A DNA stretch of 64,000 nt from Hoeflea_A sp965249925 (GTDB lineage: Bacteria > Pseudomonadota > Alphaproteobacteria > Rhizobiales > Rhizobiaceae), in contig OZ252260.1 of assembly GCA_965249925.1 (NCBI GenBank), forward strand, positions 1,550,001 through 1,614,000. The letters run 5' to 3'. The translations under genes were made by a program, and so were the position numbers. Each line of letters begins with the position of its first letter. The first letter of the stretch is position 1. The notes beneath the pieces are model-generated. The model was not told the DNA's origin. It did not search any database and saw only the letters and a list, made by a program, of their open reading frames with translations. Below are positions 25,925 to 35,703 of the stretch, one piece after another.

Positions 25925-25963
25925 ATCCGCCGCAACCGCTGATTGACCGCATCCAAGGCCAAT

Positions 25964-25977
25964 TTGATCGCGGTCAA
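25964..25977 (+). promoter_or_regulatory. FNR/FixK-type site upstream of the usp-glucan synthase operon
   Basis: TTGATCGCGGTCAA fits TTGA-N6-TCAA perfectly. A one-mismatch copy (TTGACCGCATCCAA) lies at 25943-25956, seven bases before it, as a possible second dimer site. The Usp ATG is 87 bp downstream. Confidence 0.7.
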
Positions 25978-26064
25978 TAAATTTCCTGTTTTTTCGCCGA
26001 AGATGGACGCCCTTCCAGGACCATATGCGTCAGGCGTGCCGATCCATGCAGAGGAGGAGCGACC

Positions 26065-27093
26065 ATGCCCGAGAATGCCATGACGAAAGCCGAGACAGCG
26101 GGCATGCGACGGCCCATCGCGGCCGGATCCGACAACGGCGCGCCACGCATATTGGCCTGCGTCAACATGTCACCGGCTTCCGCCGCGGTGGTTCCCCATG
26201 CCAGCGCCATCGCCGCTGCGCTCGATGGCAACCTTGCTTTGGTGCATGTTGTTGAGCCGAACGAGTCGTCTACGCCCTCCGATCCGGTCGCGTGGGATAT
26301 CCGACAGCGGGAGGCCGATCTCTATGTTGCCGAAATGGCCCGGCGCTTCGGAACGGCGAGCCATGTCATCGCCACACAGGTGCTGCAAGGCCGCCTGGCC
26401 GACAAAATCCGCGAATACACCGCCGGACGTATCGGTGACATCACCGCGCTGTGTCGCAACGGTAGCGACGCACAGGACCGGATCGGAGATACCGCGCGAC
26501 GGGTTATGGAGGCTTCTTCCGGCTCGTTGCTGCTCGTTCCGGTAACGCTGTCGCAGGAGGCGCCGGTGCGTTATCGGCGCATTATGGTGCCGCTTGACGG
26601 GTCGACAAGGGCGGAGGGTGCCCTGCCGATCGCCATCCGCCTGGCTGCCGGTCACACGGCGGAAATCCTGCTTGTTCACGCTGCACACAAGTTTGAGTTC
26701 ATCCAGGGCGGCGCGCCCGATGTCCAGGATATCGAAATGCAGGAGCGGCTGTCGCGCCATGTCCTGCGCTCAGCAAAGGAATACCTGTCGCGCATGGAGG
26801 AAAGCCTCTTGGGATGCGGTGTTCCGGTCGCCACGGTGCTGTTGGAGGAGGGGCACGTCAGCAGGCGGTTGGCCGAAGCGGTGACGGCTCATGACGTTGA
26901 CCTGCTGGTGATGTCATCGCACGGCCAGAGCGGTTATTCCGACGTACCTGTCGGACACGTATCGAACTTTATTCTGTCCAATATCAATATCCCGGTCGTC
27001 ATGGTGCGCCGTCCGAGTTCCCTTGGAAGCAGGCAGGTCTATTCCGACGTACAATCCAAGGGCACCAGGCAGCCCGACAAAGGGCTCAAATGA
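26065..27093 (+). CDS. Universal stress protein, tandem-domain type
   Basis: This 342-residue protein has two Usp folds. The N-terminal fold starts at about residue 30 (RILACVNMSP) and the C-terminal fold at about 170 (YRRIMVPLDGSTRAEGALPIA), ending VMSSHGQSGYSDVPVGHVSNFIL. The glycine motif is only partly kept, so ATP binding is uncertain. GGAGGAG precedes the ATG. Its TGA overlaps the ATG of the glucan-synthase gene (ATGA), so the two are translationally coupled, an unusual and informative pairing. The charged N-terminal extension of about 28 residues is not typical of Usps. Confidence 0.9.
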   Translation: MPENAMTKAETAGMRRPIAAGSDNGAPRILACVNMSPASAAVVPHASAIAAALDGNLALVHVVEPNESSTPSDPVAWDIRQREADLYVAEMARRFGTASHVIATQVLQGRLADKIREYTAGRIGDITALCRNGSDAQDRIGDTARRVMEASSGSLLLVPVTLSQEAPVRYRRIMVPLDGSTRAEGALPIAIRLAAGHTAEILLVHAAHKFEFIQGGAPDVQDIEMQERLSRHVLRSAKEYLSRMEESLLGCGVPVATVLLEEGHVSRRLAEAVTAHDVDLLVMSSHGQSGYSDVPVGHVSNFILSNINIPVVMVRRPSSLGSRQVYSDVQSKGTRQPDKGLK

Positions 27094-30000
27094 CAATTGA
27101 CATTCGCCCCGGGCACCTGACGGAGCTTGAGACCGGGGCACGTCGGCTGGCAACGGTCCTCAAACCCACAGTCGTCGAGAAGGCCACGATCGCCATCTAT
27201 CAAGACCTGGCGGCATTGCCGGGCTGGCTTGCCGAACTGCGCAGCTACTGCCGCGGCTCCGAGGCGGAACGGTCGAAGGCGGCCGATTGGCTGCTGGACA
27301 ACGACTTCCAGGTTCTGCGCGCCATCCGCCAGGTAAGCAATGGCCTCCCCAAGCATTTCTTTACCCGTCTTCCGGTCGTTATCAACGCGGCGAACCGGGC
27401 CGTGCCGCGGGTGTTCGAGATCGCTCTCGACCTGTCTTCACGCCACGGCATGCAGATGTCCATGCACGGCCTTGTACGCTTCCTGCGCGCCTTCCAGGAA
27501 ATCACGCCGTTGACGACCGCCGAACTGTGGGCGCTGCCGTCGATGCTGCGTCTGGCCAATCTGGAGATGCTCGCCGGCGCCTTTAAGCGGCTTCCCGACG
27601 GACCGGAGCCGCCGTTTGCGATCAGCCGCGGCTACGAGGAAGGCGAGCCGGCCGATCTTGTGACCCGCGCCATCATCAATCTGACCGCAGTGCACGGCAT
27701 CACCTGGAACGATTTCTTCGATCAGACCAGTCCGGTGGAGAAAGCGCTAGCCCAGGATCCGGCCGGCATTTACGGCCAAATGGATTTTCCTACCCGCGAC
27801 CGTTACCGAAAAACCATCGAGCAGATTGCAGACTGGGCCGACGTCAGCGACATCGACGTGGCGGCCAAGGCCATCGGTCTGGCAACCGCGGAGTCGGGCG
27901 ACCCGATCCGCGGCCACGTGGGATATTGGCTGATCGACAAGGGACGCACGGATTTGGAAGCGGCGATCGACTGCCAGGTGCCCCCTGTTGAAAGGCTGCG
28001 TCGCCATTTGTTTCTGTTTGGCCGGGCCGGCTATGCTGCCGGCCTTGTCCTGGTCGCGGCCGCGGCTCTCGCGGTTCCGGCGATCTATCTTTATGCTGTC
28101 GATGCCTCGCTTCTGGCCTGGTGTTTCGGCATTGGCGTTGCACTGCTGCCGGCTACGGTACTCAGCGTTTCCCTAATTCACTGGCTCATCCCGCATCTGA
28201 TATCGCCTCATATGCTGCCGGCGCTGGATCTCAGCAAGCGCATTCCTCAGGACTGCGCCACCGCTGTCGCCGTTCCGGTGATTGTCTCGAGCGTTGTCGA
28301 AGTCGACAATATCGTCTCGCTGCTTGAAACCCGGATGCTGGCCAATCCCGATCCGATGTTGCGCTACGTCCTGCTCAGCGATCCGCCGGACGCGCCGACA
28401 GAACGGCTGGACGGTGATGAGGCCATCGAACGGGCACTGGTTTCGGCTGTGCGTGCACTCAACCGCCGGCACGGCGACCCGGCGCGCGATCCGTTTTTAT
28501 TGCTACATCGCCACCGCCGCTACAATCCCGGCGAGGCGTGTTGGATGAGTTGGGAACGCAAACGCGGCAAGCTTGACCAGTTCAACCGCCTGGTACTTGG
28601 CGAGAGTATCGACGATTTTGCGGTCATCGAGGGCCGAACCGACGGACTGCGGGCCATCCGTTTTGTCATTACGCTCGACGCCGACACGATGCTGCCGCCG
28701 GGCTCGGCCGCCCGTCTGATCGGGATACTGGCCCATCCGCTGAACACGGCGCGCTTCGACGAAGCGACCGGTCGCATCGTCTCGGGTTACTCGATCCTGC
28801 AGCCGCGCATGGAAATCCTGCCGGATGTCGGAGCGGAAACGCCGTTTTCGCACCTGTACTCCGGCGATACGGCGATCGACATCTATACCCACGCCGTTTC
28901 GGACGTCTATCAGGACCTGTTCGAAACGGGGATTTTCGTCGGCAAGGGCATCTACGAGGTTGCCCCGCTGCAACGCTGTCTTGAAGATCGCATCCCGGAG
29001 AACACGATTCTCAGCCACGATCTTTTCGAGGGACTGTTCTGCCGGGCCGCTTTGGTAACCAACGTCGTTCTTTACGAGAACTTTCCGTCGACCTACGCGG
29101 AATTCGCCTGGCGTCAACATCGCTGGCTCCGCGGCGACTGGCAACTGGTGCCGTGGCTGGGCCGCTATGTCCGTACCGCGTCCGGAAAACGCGTCCGCAA
29201 TCCGTTCAACGCCCTCAATCGCTGGAAGATCATCGATAATCTACGGCGAAGTCTGGTGCCGCCGTCGCTGCTGCTGTTTTTCATCGGCGGCTGGATGATT
29301 CTGCCCGGAAGCGCCTGGTTGTGGACCCTGCTGGCCGCGGCCGCACCCGGAATCTACCTTGTCGGCGAGCTGTTCACCGGTGTTGCCCGGGTGCTGCGTC
29401 GCGGTCTGCTTGGCGATCTCCTGCGCCTGCTGAGGGAACGCAGCGGACGCTGGTTCCTGGCCATTACGTTTCTGGTCAGCGACACGATTATCTCGGTCGA
29501 CGCCATCGCGCGCACCCTGTGGCGCGTGTTCGTGAGTCGGCGGCATATGCTGGAATGGCGGACGGCCGCCCACACTGCCGCGCGCATAACCGGCAGCACA
29601 CCGCGCGGCGCGGCGTGGCGTTTCATGTGGCCGTCTTCCGTGTTGTCGGCAGTCCTGGCCGTCGAACTTGCACTGCATGACCGAGCGGCGCTGCTTCCGG
29701 CATTGCCGGTGCTCGCCCTTTGGCTCCTCGCCCCTGAAATCGCCGCCTGGACCAGCCGGCCGCGACCCTCGCGGCGCGAAACGCTGGATAGCGAACAATC
29801 GGCATTTCTCACCCGGACCGCGCGCCAAACCTGGCATTTCTTCGAGGCTTTCGCCGGTCCGGAGGATCACTGGCTGCCGCCCGACAACTTCCAGGAGAAT
29901 CCGCATAAGGGCGTGGCCCATCGCACGTCACCCACCAATATCGGGCTGTTGCTGGTGTCAGTTCTTTCGGCCCGGGATTTCGGCTTCATCGGCACCGGCG

Positions 30001-33000
30001 AACTGACGGTGCGCTGCGGCAACGCCCTCGCCGCGCTCGACAGGATGGAAACCTATCGCGGCCATTGGCTCAATTGGTATGAGACGCGAAACCTGACGCC
30101 GCTCGAACCGCGCTATGTGTCGACGGTCGACAGCGGCAATCTGGCGATATGCCTGGTGGCGTTGAAAAACGGCTGTCAGGATCTCGAGTCGAAACCGGCC
30201 GCTGATCCGGATGCGTGGAACGGACTGTCATGCCTTCTCGACCTGTTGCAGGAAGCGGTCGAGCGCCTGCCCGGCGTCGATCGGACACAGGTGCCGGCCG
30301 AATTTCATGCCTTTCGAAGCGCCTTCGCGGACGCGCAGCGCGCGCCGCTCACAGGATCCGATCCCCTCGATCTCCTGATAAACCGTACCTGGCCGGAACT
30401 TCAACAGTTCGTCGGCAAGGCGATCGAGGGATCTGAGGCCTCCGCTCCAAGCCCACTCTCCGAGGTTCACGTCTGGCTGGAGCGCTTCGACCATCATCTG
30501 CGGGCGATGCAGCGTGACCTGAACACCTATATGCCATGGCTCCCGCTGCTCGCCGATCCACCGGCGGATGGCATGCCGCTGGCCCGAGATCTAAAGAGCA
30601 TCCTGCTGCCGGATACGTCATTGCGATCAGCGCCGGACATTCTGCGGGCCTGTCAGGAGCGGTTCGACGCAACCCACCTGACCGGACCGGCGGCGCGCTG
30701 GCACCGCGAATTGCGCAGCGCCGTCGAATCCGGTTTGCGAGCCCAGACCGATCTGCTCAATCGCCTGCGCCAGGTGGAAGAAACCGCGGAAACGGTCGCC
30801 TTCGGGATGGACTTCAAGTTTCTCTACAACCCCGAGACCCGGTTGTTCCGGATCGGCTACAATTTGAGCACCGGTCAGGCGGATCCGAACCACTACGATC
30901 TGTTGGCCACCGAGGCCCGTCTGGCCAGTTTCTTCGCTATCGCCAAGAACGATGTACCGATCGAGCATTGGTTCTATCTCGGCCGGCCGATTACCCGGCT
31001 AAAGGGTAAGCCGTGCATCCTGTCGTGGAACGGGTCGATGTTCGAGTATCTCATGCCGCCGTTGTTTCTGCCGGGACGGCGCGGCTCGCTGCTCGGCGAA
31101 AGCGAATCCACGGCCGTCGAGTATCAGCGCCGCTATGCGCTGCGCCGTCGCGTGCCCTGGGGCATTTCTGAATCCGCGTTCAGCGTGACCGACGCCGAGG
31201 GCAATTATCAGTATCGCGCCTTTGGCGCGCCGGGACTTGGAATCCGTCGTGGACTGACCGACGATCTGGTCATAGCCCCCTATGCCAGCGCGCTCGCACT
31301 GAGCAACTGGCCGCGGGCTGCCGTCGACAATCTCGGCGATCTCGCCGCCATGGGCGCCACCGGGGTTTACGGTTTCATCGAGTCGCTGGATTTCACGCCA
31401 GACCGTGTTCCGGGCCCGGAGGCGGTCGTTCCGGTGCACACCCATATGGCGCACCATCAGGGCATGATTTTCGCCGCCATCACCAATGTGTTGAAACAGG
31501 ACCTGCTGGTCGAGCGCGTGTTGCGCGACAAGCGGCTGCGGGCTGTCGAATACCTGCTGCAGGAACGCGTGCCCTGGGGCCGTCCAACCGAAAAGGGCCG
31601 CGCCGACGAAGACCGGAAGACCACGGACTACGGCGCCCGCCTGCAATACCCGGCGCCATGGATCCCATCCGCCGCATCGATGGTCCCGCAAATGCATGTC
31701 ATCGGCAATGGCCGCATGTCCATGCGCATGTCGTCCGCCGGCGGCGGTGGCCTTTTTTGGAACGGCCTGGCGCTCACCCGTTGGCGTTCCGATCCGACGG
31801 GTGACCGCTTCGGCTACTGGATCTATATCCGCGACACCGAGTCGGATGCCCTGTGGTCGATCGGCCGTAATCCGACCCGGCAGCAGGGCAATGATGAACG
31901 CGTCGTCTTCCATCAGCACATGATCGAAACGATGCGCCGCGACCACGGTATCACCACCCGCATGGAGACGACCGTTGCGCCCGGTGCCGATGTCGAGATC
32001 CGCCGCATCACCGTCACCAACGAAGACAACACCACCCGGACGATCGAATTCACCAGCTATGCGGAAGTGGTCCTGGCGCCACCGCTTGAAGACGAACGCC
32101 ACCCCACGTTCAGCAAGTTGTTTATCCGCAGCACCTACCTGCCGGAGCGCGAGGGGCTGTTGTTCGAACGTCGGCCGCGTCGGCCTGACAGCGAACGTGT
32201 GGTGTTGCTACACCGCCTGGTGGCCGAGGATCCGGATATACGCTTGTCCGCCTATGAGACCGACCGCCGGTCATTCCTCGGTCGAGGCGGCAGCGCGCGG
32301 CAACCCGATGCCGTGCTGTCGGGACTTTCGAACGGCAGCGGCTGGACACTCGATCCAGTGATGGCCCTGCAGCTTCGCATCCGCCTGGCGCCGCTCGAGA
32401 CGAAGCATTTTTCCTTCGTCACGATCGCCGCAGGGACGGCCGCCGAAGCCATCGACATCGCTCTGCGCTACCAGACGCCATCTTTCGACTGGGTGCTGCG
32501 CGAAGCGCTGCAGGATCTCGCGCGTGAAATCGGTCGCCTGGAGATCAGGCCATCGGCACTGCCCGACCTTCAGGCGCTGTCTTCGCTGCTGATGCAGCCG
32601 TGCCCGGCTCTGCGGCAAAGCAGTTCGACAATCGCCCAAAACCGGCGCGGCCAGCCGGATCTTTGGCGGTTTGGGATCTCCGGCGATCTGCCGATATTGC
32701 TGGTTCGCACCAGCGACGAATCGAAAACAGCGCTTCTCGATCTCCTGGTGCGGGCGCAGCAACTGTGGCGCCGCGGCGGTTTGCGCACGGACGTCGTCGT
32801 GCTGCGCACCGGTCTGCAAGGCTACGAGGAGCCGATCCGCGGTCGTGTCCTATCCATTCTGCAGGACACTCAGGCCTACGGATTCCTCGGGCGCAGCGGC
32901 GGCATCCACCTGCTGTCAGCCGGTCATATGGATCAGGACAGCCGACACGCCATCGAATCGGCGGCTCTGGTGATTTTGGACGAGGACGATGTTCCTCTAC

Positions 33001-35522
33001 GCCAAAGCCTGGACCAGGTGATCGAAAGCCGACCGCCGCCGCCGCAATTCGAACCGCCCCTGCCCGGCAAACCGGATAGCGGCGTACCGCAGAAACGGCC
33101 GGAACACCTCGATTTCGACAACGGTTATGGCGGTTTTGACACGGCTCGCGGCGAATACTGCATTTACCTGGAGCCAGGACAGACGATCCCGGCGCCGTGG
33201 TGTAACGTGCTGGCCAATGAGGGCTTCGGCAGCATCGTCAGCGAGGCGGGCCTCGGCTTCACCTGGGCTGTCAACAGCGGTGAAAACCGGCTCACACCGT
33301 GGTCCAACGATCCGGTCTGTGACAGGCCCGGCGAAGTGCTCTACCTGCGTGATGAAGCCACGGCCGAATGGTGGACCGCGACCCCAGCACCAAGGGGCAG
33401 CGATGCGTCCTGCCGTATCGATCACGGCTGCGGCTATACACGCTGGGTGCGTGCCGGCAACGCGCTGGAACAGGAATTGCTGGTTTTCGCGCCGGTCGAG
33501 GATCCGGTCAAGATCGTCCGGCTGCGGCTCCGCAATCCATCCGAGAACGTCCGGCGGTTGACCGTGACCTACTACGCCGAGTGGATATTGGGCGCGCTGG
33601 ACAGTATCGCGGCACCGCGCGTCACTGGCGAGTACGATGCCGGGCTGCGAGCCATCATGGCGAACAATGCATGGAATCCGGAATTTGCCGAGGCCGTCGC
33701 GTTCCTGACCGCATCGCACCCGCCGCGGTCGGTTTCCGGCAACCGGTACGATTTCCTCGGCAGGGAAGGCGACGTGGCATCTCCGGCGGCAATGCGCTAC
33801 CCGGATCTCGGCGGCCGCTTCGACGCCGGCGCCGATCCCTGCGCCGCCTACCAGGTGCAGGTGGCGATCGGGCCGGAACAAACCGAGGATATCGTTTTCA
33901 TATTGGGTCAGGGTCCGGATCGCGCCAAGGCCGAGGATCTGATCCGCCACTGGCAGGCGGCCGATCGCGTCGACGAGGCCTTCGATGCGTTGCGCCGCTT
34001 CTGGTCGGCGCGGCAGAACGCGATCCAGGTCGAGACGCCGGACCCGGCGTTCGACCTGATGGTCAACCGCTGGCTGCCCTATCAGACCCTGTCCTCGCGG
34101 GTGCTCGCCCGGGCCGGCTTCTACCAGGCCGGCGGCGCCTTCGGCTATCGTGATCAGCTACAGGATATGCTGGCGCTTTTCCACAGCGATCCACAGCGCG
34201 TCCGCAACCATATCCTGGAGGCTGCCAAGCACCAGTTCGAGGAGGGCGACGCCCTGCATTGGTGGCATCCGCCAACCGGGCGCGGCGTGCGCACCCACTG
34301 CTCCGACGACTATCTGTGGCTGCCCTACGTCACCGCCCGTTACGTCAGGGCGACCGGCGACACGACGATCCTCGATGAGGACCTGCCGTTCTTGCGCGGC
34401 CCGGAACTGCGGCCGGAGCAGTACGACCACTACGCCCATTTCGACCGCGGCGAGACGCAGCCGCTTTACGAACACTGCGCCCGCGCCCTGGACCGCATGA
34501 TAACGATGAAAGGCCGGCATGGTTTGCCGCTCATCGGCACCGGCGACTGGAACGACGGAATGGACCGGGTGGGGGTCAAAGGCGCGGGCGAAAGCGTGTG
34601 GCTGGCGTGGTTCCAGATCGCTATCGTCGGCGAATTCGCCGGTCTGGCCGCCAAACGCGACGACAAGGGCCGTGCCGACCGCTGGCGCCGGTATGCGCGC
34701 CGCATCAAGGCGGCGATCGATGCCGAGGGCTGGGACGGCGAATGGTTCATCCGCGCCTTCGACGACGACGGCAAACCCTGGGGTTCACACGACTGCGACG
34801 AGTGTAAGATCGATTCGATAGCGCAGTCCTGGAGCGTCCTGTCGGGCGTCGCCACGGAGCCGCGCATGCACCAGGCGCTGCAGTCGGCCCTGCACAAGCT
34901 GGTGCACGAGGACGACCGGCTGATCAAACTGCTCGACCCGCCTTTTGACGCGACGCCGCGCGATCCCGGATACATCAAGGCCTATCCGCCCGGCGTTCGG
35001 GAGAATGGCGGCCAGTATACTCATTCGGCCGCCTGGCTCGGATTGGCATTTGCCGAAATGGGCGACGGCGACACCGCTTGGCGGTTGTTCGACATCATCA
35101 ATCCTATCGGGCGGACCACCTCGAAGTCCGACGTCGATCGCTACCGCCGCGAACCCTACGTTGTCGCCGCCGATATCAGCTCGCTGCCGAACAACACCGG
35201 ACTTGGCGGCTGGACCTGGTATACCGGTGCTGCCGCCTGGACCTGGCTGCTTGGCGTTGAGGGCATTCTCGGCGTACGGCTCGACGACGGCGCCATTCGC
35301 ATTGATCCGCACCTGCCGAAGACCTGGGGCAAAGCCAGGCTGGCTCTCAGCAACGGTGAAGGCACACTCGACATCCATATCGAGGATCCCGAGCACGCCG
35401 GCAGTGGCGTCGCCTGGGTCAAGGTAGAAGGCAGACGCAAGCGTAGCGGTGCCATTGCTTTTCCCGCAAAGGACCGGACCGTCAAGGTGGTCGTCCGACT
35501 GGGTCAGGGGAGCCGCCGGTGA
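27090..35522 (+). CDS. Cyclic beta-1,2-glucan synthase-like GT84-GH94 protein (NdvB/ChvB family)
   Basis: This is a giant 2,810-residue membrane enzyme (rhizobial NdvB is about 2,830). The order is: N-terminal region with membrane helices (about 310-370); GT84 glycosyltransferase with TLDADT (about 528) and QHRWLRGDW (about 676); further helices (about 720-830); glycoamylase-like domain (about 1230-1490); two carbohydrate-binding/GH94-N sandwiches (about 1540-1790 and 2000-2300); and a GH94 phosphorylase domain with GTGDWNDGMD (about 2483) and a C-terminal TWYTGAAAW segment. NdvB-type proteins use UDP-glucose to build a chain, which the phosphorylase domain trims and the enzyme cyclises. It overlaps the usp stop by four bases and is presumably under the TTGA-N6-TCAA promoter. 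Product ring size and linkage are unproven. Confidence 0.92.
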   Translation: MTIDIRPGHLTELETGARRLATVLKPTVVEKATIAIYQDLAALPGWLAELRSYCRGSEAERSKAADWLLDNDFQVLRAIRQVSNGLPKHFFTRLPVVINAANRAVPRVFEIALDLSSRHGMQMSMHGLVRFLRAFQEITPLTTAELWALPSMLRLANLEMLAGAFKRLPDGPEPPFAISRGYEEGEPADLVTRAIINLTAVHGITWNDFFDQTSPVEKALAQDPAGIYGQMDFPTRDRYRKTIEQIADWADVSDIDVAAKAIGLATAESGDPIRGHVGYWLIDKGRTDLEAAIDCQVPPVERLRRHLFLFGRAGYAAGLVLVAAAALAVPAIYLYAVDASLLAWCFGIGVALLPATVLSVSLIHWLIPHLISPHMLPALDLSKRIPQDCATAVAVPVIVSSVVEVDNIVSLLETRMLANPDPMLRYVLLSDPPDAPTERLDGDEAIERALVSAVRALNRRHGDPARDPFLLLHRHRRYNPGEACWMSWERKRGKLDQFNRLVLGESIDDFAVIEGRTDGLRAIRFVITLDADTMLPPGSAARLIGILAHPLNTARFDEATGRIVSGYSILQPRMEILPDVGAETPFSHLYSGDTAIDIYTHAVSDVYQDLFETGIFVGKGIYEVAPLQRCLEDRIPENTILSHDLFEGLFCRAALVTNVVLYENFPSTYAEFAWRQHRWLRGDWQLVPWLGRYVRTASGKRVRNPFNALNRWKIIDNLRRSLVPPSLLLFFIGGWMILPGSAWLWTLLAAAAPGIYLVGELFTGVARVLRRGLLGDLLRLLRERSGRWFLAITFLVSDTIISVDAIARTLWRVFVSRRHMLEWRTAAHTAARITGSTPRGAAWRFMWPSSVLSAVLAVELALHDRAALLPALPVLALWLLAPEIAAWTSRPRPSRRETLDSEQSAFLTRTARQTWHFFEAFAGPEDHWLPPDNFQENPHKGVAHRTSPTNIGLLLVSVLSARDFGFIGTGELTVRCGNALAALDRMETYRGHWLNWYETRNLTPLEPRYVSTVDSGNLAICLVALKNGCQDLESKPAADPDAWNGLSCLLDLLQEAVERLPGVDRTQVPAEFHAFRSAFADAQRAPLTGSDPLDLLINRTWPELQQFVGKAIEGSEASAPSPLSEVHVWLERFDHHLRAMQRDLNTYMPWLPLLADPPADGMPLARDLKSILLPDTSLRSAPDILRACQERFDATHLTGPAARWHRELRSAVESGLRAQTDLLNRLRQVEETAETVAFGMDFKFLYNPETRLFRIGYNLSTGQADPNHYDLLATEARLASFFAIAKNDVPIEHWFYLGRPITRLKGKPCILSWNGSMFEYLMPPLFLPGRRGSLLGESESTAVEYQRRYALRRRVPWGISESAFSVTDAEGNYQYRAFGAPGLGIRRGLTDDLVIAPYASALALSNWPRAAVDNLGDLAAMGATGVYGFIESLDFTPDRVPGPEAVVPVHTHMAHHQGMIFAAITNVLKQDLLVERVLRDKRLRAVEYLLQERVPWGRPTEKGRADEDRKTTDYGARLQYPAPWIPSAASMVPQMHVIGNGRMSMRMSSAGGGGLFWNGLALTRWRSDPTGDRFGYWIYIRDTESDALWSIGRNPTRQQGNDERVVFHQHMIETMRRDHGITTRMETTVAPGADVEIRRITVTNEDNTTRTIEFTSYAEVVLAPPLEDERHPTFSKLFIRSTYLPEREGLLFERRPRRPDSERVVLLHRLVAEDPDIRLSAYETDRRSFLGRGGSARQPDAVLSGLSNGSGWTLDPVMALQLRIRLAPLETKHFSFVTIAAGTAAEAIDIALRYQTPSFDWVLREALQDLAREIGRLEIRPSALPDLQALSSLLMQPCPALRQSSSTIAQNRRGQPDLWRFGISGDLPILLVRTSDESKTALLDLLVRAQQLWRRGGLRTDVVVLRTGLQGYEEPIRGRVLSILQDTQAYGFLGRSGGIHLLSAGHMDQDSRHAIESAALVILDEDDVPLRQSLDQVIESRPPPPQFEPPLPGKPDSGVPQKRPEHLDFDNGYGGFDTARGEYCIYLEPGQTIPAPWCNVLANEGFGSIVSEAGLGFTWAVNSGENRLTPWSNDPVCDRPGEVLYLRDEATAEWWTATPAPRGSDASCRIDHGCGYTRWVRAGNALEQELLVFAPVEDPVKIVRLRLRNPSENVRRLTVTYYAEWILGALDSIAAPRVTGEYDAGLRAIMANNAWNPEFAEAVAFLTASHPPRSVSGNRYDFLGREGDVASPAAMRYPDLGGRFDAGADPCAAYQVQVAIGPEQTEDIVFILGQGPDRAKAEDLIRHWQAADRVDEAFDALRRFWSARQNAIQVETPDPAFDLMVNRWLPYQTLSSRVLARAGFYQAGGAFGYRDQLQDMLALFHSDPQRVRNHILEAAKHQFEEGDALHWWHPPTGRGVRTHCSDDYLWLPYVTARYVRATGDTTILDEDLPFLRGPELRPEQYDHYAHFDRGETQPLYEHCARALDRMITMKGRHGLPLIGTGDWNDGMDRVGVKGAGESVWLAWFQIAIVGEFAGLAAKRDDKGRADRWRRYARRIKAAIDAEGWDGEWFIRAFDDDGKPWGSHDCDECKIDSIAQSWSVLSGVATEPRMHQALQSALHKLVHEDDRLIKLLDPPFDATPRDPGYIKAYPPGVRENGGQYTHSAAWLGLAFAEMGDGDTAWRLFDIINPIGRTTSKSDVDRYRREPYVVAADISSLPNNTGLGGWTWYTGAAAWTWLLGVEGILGVRLDDGAIRIDPHLPKTWGKARLALSNGEGTLDIHIEDPEHAGSGVAWVKVEGRRKRSGAIAFPAKDRTVKVVVRLGQGSRR

Positions 35523-35703
35523 CGCTCCGTCCCGCAACGCCGTTTCCGGCCTCGCAACGGCGGATTGCACCAACCGGCGTCGCCGATGGCGACATTGACA
35601 CCAATCCGGTCGCGACGGACAGTTGCACCTGGCTCCGGCCGTCCTCGGTAACTGGCAAACGGAAACACGCCGCGCCTTCGTCCCGGCAGAAAGGATCTGA
35701 ACC

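Noticed and set aside
35523..35703. FNR-type box before pfkB (TTGACACCAATCC)
   Set aside because: The second half-site does not match TCAA at the right spacing; pfkB may instead be read from the glucan-synthase transcript.
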